NCBI GenBank assembly: GCA_041392805.1 | Contig: JAWKLJ010000002.1 | Span: 1,565,001-1,629,000, forward strand | Origin: Saprospiraceae bacterium | Lineage (GTDB): Bacteria > Bacteroidota > Bacteroidia > Chitinophagales > Saprospiraceae | DNA: 64,000 nt | Direction of reading: 5' to 3' | Shown here: piece by piece, positions 61,093-64,000 of the stretch | Layout of the letters: every line of letters begins with the position of its first letter | Numbering within the stretch: the first letter of the stretch is position 1 | Notes under the pieces: model-generated | Database searches by the model: none | Told to the model about the DNA's origin: nothing | The model's input: the letters and a program-made list of their open reading frames with translations, nothing else | Program-made: the position numbers and the translations under genes

Positions 61093-61941
61093 ATGCCATT
61101 GGAAACACTGACAAGCAGTATAAAGAGACAATTGTTTAAGCCATTTGACTTATTGGACGATGCCAAAAGCAAATGGTTTTTGGTCTTTTTTTGTGGACTA
61201 TTTTCGACCATTTTCATCCTTTTTTACAACCCACTCAACATTGCAAACATTAGCCAGGATACGGCTTTAGCCAAACTGTTATCCTTTCGGAGTGCCGGTT
61301 TTTGCGGCGCTTTTGTCTTGATGATTACCCAATTTGCCATAAGGCCAAACCTAGGATGGAAGCCATTTAATGTTTTGCAATTTTTAGGATGGGTGGCATT
61401 GGAAATACTATTGATTGCCCTCTCTCTCTTTTTTGTTTATCGAGCAATTAACCAGCCATTGCTGTCCGAATTTTTGCTGGTCCTGAGGTATACCGCTTTA
61501 TTGGCTATTATACCTTATTCGATTGCTTGTTTGTTGATTGCAGTTGTAAAAATGTCGAACAAAATTCAAATAGAGTCGCTTGCTTCACCTTCAAATAACC
61601 TCATGATGCTAAAAGATGAAAGCGGTAAAATTAGCCTGTCGGTGGAAGCAGGAAAGATTTTGTTCTTTAAATCGGAGAATAATTATACCGCTATTTTTTT
61701 TTGGCAAAACGAAAAGGTGCATAAAAAGTTGATCCGCTCTAGTTTGAAAAACATACAGCAACAGTTGCCGTCCCTCGATTTTATTAGAATCCACCGTTCG
61801 TACCTTGTAAACCTGCAAAATGTAGCATCCGCTACCAGAGAAAAAGGGGAAATAAAAATAGGCATCAATCACCTTCCTGATTTGGACATCAAAGTATCTG
61901 ATACTTATAAACATGCCTTTTTAAAAGTAATGGAAATGTAA
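61093..61941 (+). CDS. Membrane-bound LytTR transcription regulator
   Basis: 282 residues from ATG 61093 (MPLETLTSSIKRQ). Four to five membrane helices lie in residues about 28-165 (FLVFFCGLFSTIFILFY onward). A LytTR DNA-binding domain follows (about 180-282) with ILFFKSENNYTAIFFW, SLDFIRIHRSYLVNLQNV and the DIKVSDTYKHAFLK end. There is no receiver domain, so it is a one-component regulator that senses at the membrane. It sits 260 bp upstream of a TonB-dependent receptor gene in the same direction and may control it. Its DNA sites need not match the ACCGTTCGG type. Confidence 0.85.
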   Translation: MPLETLTSSIKRQLFKPFDLLDDAKSKWFLVFFCGLFSTIFILFYNPLNIANISQDTALAKLLSFRSAGFCGAFVLMITQFAIRPNLGWKPFNVLQFLGWVALEILLIALSLFFVYRAINQPLLSEFLLVLRYTALLAIIPYSIACLLIAVVKMSNKIQIESLASPSNNLMMLKDESGKISLSVEAGKILFFKSENNYTAIFFWQNEKVHKKLIRSSLKNIQQQLPSLDFIRIHRSYLVNLQNVASATREKGEIKIGINHLPDLDIKVSDTYKHAFLKVMEM

Positions 61942-62201
61942 GTGCTTTTCTGGCATCCAACTTATTCCACCCCTGCACAATCAGTCCTTTTTACCACAAA
62001 TAGCCTTGGTTTATCCCAAAAACGGAAATTTCTACCCTCTGGTTTGTTCTTTTTCTTTCTTTTGCTTTTTGAGTTGTTTTTCAATTTGACTATTTTCGAT
62101 AGATAATGCTTAAATCTTTATTCATCGCCATTTTTAATTATAAACTGCTGGGTAAATGCCAAATTTCAGTTAGTTATTGAATTTTGGGAATATCAAACAA
62201 A

Positions 62202-64000
62202 ATGAAAATAATACGATACAAGCGCTTAGGGACGAAAGCCGGTTTGTTTTTATTAAGCATTTTATGCCACCAGTTGGCGCTAAATGGACAAACCTTAGGA
62301 GGGATGGTGATTGATGCGGAAAACAAGGAACCGCTTATTGGCGCTACGCTCCAGATAAAAAACCACACCACCAAAGGGATAAGTAACCTGGATGGCACCT
62401 TTTTGTTGGAAAACTGCCCCAGTCCCCCCTTCGAACTACTTATTTCTTATACTGGCTACAACGATTTAACGTATCAGGTTACAACGCTGCAAAAGAATTT
62501 AGTGATTGGTTTGGAAGCTGGCGTTAACTTAGATGTAGTGGAGGTCGTATCAGAATATTCAAAACTCAAAAATGAATTGTCCCTTACCGTCGAATCCTTA
62601 GGCTTAAAAGAACTGCAGAGTGTCTCTGAGGCGAGCTTCTATGATGCCTTAGGCAATATGCGGGAAACGGACATGATGACGGTGAGCTTTGGTGTAAAAG
62701 TAATCAATACACGTGGTTTTAACAGTAGCACCCCCATTCGATCTTTGCAGCTTATTGATGGGGTTGATAATGCCTCCCCGGGCTTAAATTATCCGCTAGG
62801 TAACTTCATGGGCGTGGCTGGATTGGATATCGAAGGGGTCGACCTTGTCATCGGTGCCAGTTCGGCTTATTTTGGGCCAGGCGCCTTTAACGGGGTCGTC
62901 AATATGCGCACCAAAGACCCCTTTAAATACCAGGGCCTGGAAATAGAGTTGAAGGGAGGGCAACGGAATTATATGGAAGGAGGACTGCGTTTTGCTCACG
63001 GTTTTAAAAATAAAAAAGGAAGGGATGTGCTAGGCGTGAAAGTGAATTTTTCTTATTCCAGGGTATATGACTGGGAAGCCAATGACCCAGGCCCTTCTAT
63101 CGGGACCTTGCAAGATTCTATTAGCATAGACAATCCGGGCGGATATGACGCCGTCAACCGATACGGGGACGAACCCAGTCGGGACAATACCTCTTTATTC
63201 GAACAATACGAACACCCTGGCTTGGGTAAAATATACCGGACGGGGTACTGGGAGAAGGACCTTGCCGACTATAATAGTTATAATCTCAAGAGTAGTGCAG
63301 CCATACATTACCGAGTAACACCCGGTTGGGAATTGATCGGATCAACCAATTTTGGTATGGGTACAACAGTCATGCAGTTGGATAATAGGCTGAGTTTGCG
63401 GGACGTTTGGGCTATGCAAAACAAATTTGAAATCAAGCACAAAGATAATTTCTTTCTTCGGTTCTATACAACCCGCGAAGATGCCGGAGACACCTACGAT
63501 ATCGTTTCGACTGCTTATATCATGCAGGGGCGCCGCAAGGGCGATGGGGCTTGGCTTTCCGACTATCGGGATTATTGGAATCGCAATATCAATCCTAAGG
63601 TAAGGGCTTTGCCTGAATTCCCCACCATCGGTCCGCCTCCGAATTTCTTTTATGATTTTGAAAGGGCTGCGGAGATATTAGCAGATAATCCCACCCTATT
63701 GCAGGAATGGCATGACCAAGCCCGAAAAGCCATGGATGCCAATTTGTTGCTACCTGGTACGGATTTATTTAAGGAGGTTTTTGAGGACATTACCAATACC
63801 AAAGTATCTGAAGGCGGAACCAAATATGTAGACCGATCCAGCTTGTATCACTGGCACACTGAATACAAAATTAGGCCTCGGTTTTTGGACGAGATTACGA
63901 TTGGAGGAAATTTTAGATTATACACACCCTATTCGGAGGGAACCATTTTTGCCGATACCTCAGGAACGAAGATCCGAACCTATGAATATGGCGCCTACAT
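62202..64000 (+). CDS. TonB-dependent receptor with carboxypeptidase-like regulatory domain, 5' part
   Basis: The open frame runs past the right edge, with 599 codons seen. A signal peptide (GLFLLSILCHQLALNGQ) precedes the regulatory domain LGGMVIDAENKEPLIGATLQ. The plug includes FGVKVINTRGFNSSTPIRSL, LQLIDGVDNASPGL, and VDLVIGASSAYFGPGAFNGV. Barrel strands start about residue 245. It lacks the SusC signature after the regulatory domain, so it is an ordinary TonB-dependent transporter; the substrate is unknown. Confidence 0.88.
   Translation, partial: MKIIRYKRLGTKAGLFLLSILCHQLALNGQTLGGMVIDAENKEPLIGATLQIKNHTTKGISNLDGTFLLENCPSPPFELLISYTGYNDLTYQVTTLQKNLVIGLEAGVNLDVVEVVSEYSKLKNELSLTVESLGLKELQSVSEASFYDALGNMRETDMMTVSFGVKVINTRGFNSSTPIRSLQLIDGVDNASPGLNYPLGNFMGVAGLDIEGVDLVIGASSAYFGPGAFNGVVNMRTKDPFKYQGLEIELKGGQRNYMEGGLRFAHGFKNKKGRDVLGVKVNFSYSRVYDWEANDPGPSIGTLQDSISIDNPGGYDAVNRYGDEPSRDNTSLFEQYEHPGLGKIYRTGYWEKDLADYNSYNLKSSAAIHYRVTPGWELIGSTNFGMGTTVMQLDNRLSLRDVWAMQNKFEIKHKDNFFLRFYTTREDAGDTYDIVSTAYIMQGRRKGDGAWLSDYRDYWNRNINPKVRALPEFPTIGPPPNFFYDFERAAEILADNPTLLQEWHDQARKAMDANLLLPGTDLFKEVFEDITNTKVSEGGTKYVDRSSLYHWHTEYKIRPRFLDEITIGGNFRLYTPYSEGTIFADTSGTKIRTYEYGAY

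Overview
This window looks like chromosomal DNA of a Bacteroidota bacterium, most likely a Saprospiria-type marine or sludge organism. The signs are type IX secretion (T9SS) sorting domains of both type A and type B, acidic Ca-binding repeats of the DxDxDG type, a SusC/SusD pair, LytTR response regulators, HYR-like surface proteins, -7 promoter boxes close to TAnnTTTG, and many short palindromic intergenic repeats. Taxonomy is an inference from gene content; there is no rRNA in the window. Only one RNA gene was found, tRNA-His.

Layout. 1-7.5 kb: a YihY/BrkB membrane protein (cut by the left edge), a YbgC-type thioesterase, a secreted unknown, a tandem UspA protein, arginine deiminase, and a tight minus-strand trio (GT2 glycosyltransferase, aldo/keto reductase, FAD oxidoreductase). 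7.6-11 kb: three plus-strand genes that look like one envelope system: a coiled-coil protein, a membrane-anchored PspA-like helical protein, and a substrate-binding-protein/OmpA fusion. 11.2-22.9 kb: a TPR histidine kinase, a LytTR response regulator, a degenerate receiver protein, and three large T9SS-exported surface proteins, the last split by a frameshift. Three promoters in this island carry ACCGTTCGG-type LytTR sites at a constant 41 bp from the -7 box, so it reads as a self-contained LytTR regulon. Two of the surface genes share a two-hairpin leader with compensatory changes. 22.9-28.6 kb: an IS remnant, direct repeats, a GT-C-like membrane protein, a methyltransferase, a small barrel protein and tRNA-His. 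28.6-31.3 kb: a membrane-anchored STAND NTPase (NB-ARC) with eight almost identical TPR units. 31.6-33.2 kb: a type B T9SS protein.

33.9-41.5 kb holds a five-gene operon: SWIM zinc finger, DUF5691, MoxR AAA+ ATPase, DUF5682, VWA. It corresponds to the YehQ/YehL/YehM/YehP group of E. coli with DUF5691 added. 41.7-50.3 kb carries a Tat-exported enolase-superfamily dehydratase, a DUF1552/DUF1592 pair, a FAD-linked 2-hydroxyacid dehydrogenase and a FucP-type sugar symporter, suggesting sugar or sugar-acid use. 50.5-60.7 kb: YjdM, then a minus-strand run of AhpD-like protein, ArsS radical SAM enzyme, ArsS-linked glycosyltransferase, SusC, SusD, a sodium:solute symporter, an atypical metallophosphoesterase and RNase H. 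The right end has a membrane-bound LytTR regulator and a TonB-dependent receptor cut by the window edge.

The gaps are rich in short foldback or MITE-like elements. At least five families are recognisable from terminal inverted repeats. Three of them share a common palindromic core although their ends differ, and one shares its ends with the IS remnant. All homology calls are by eye from motifs; no database search was run.
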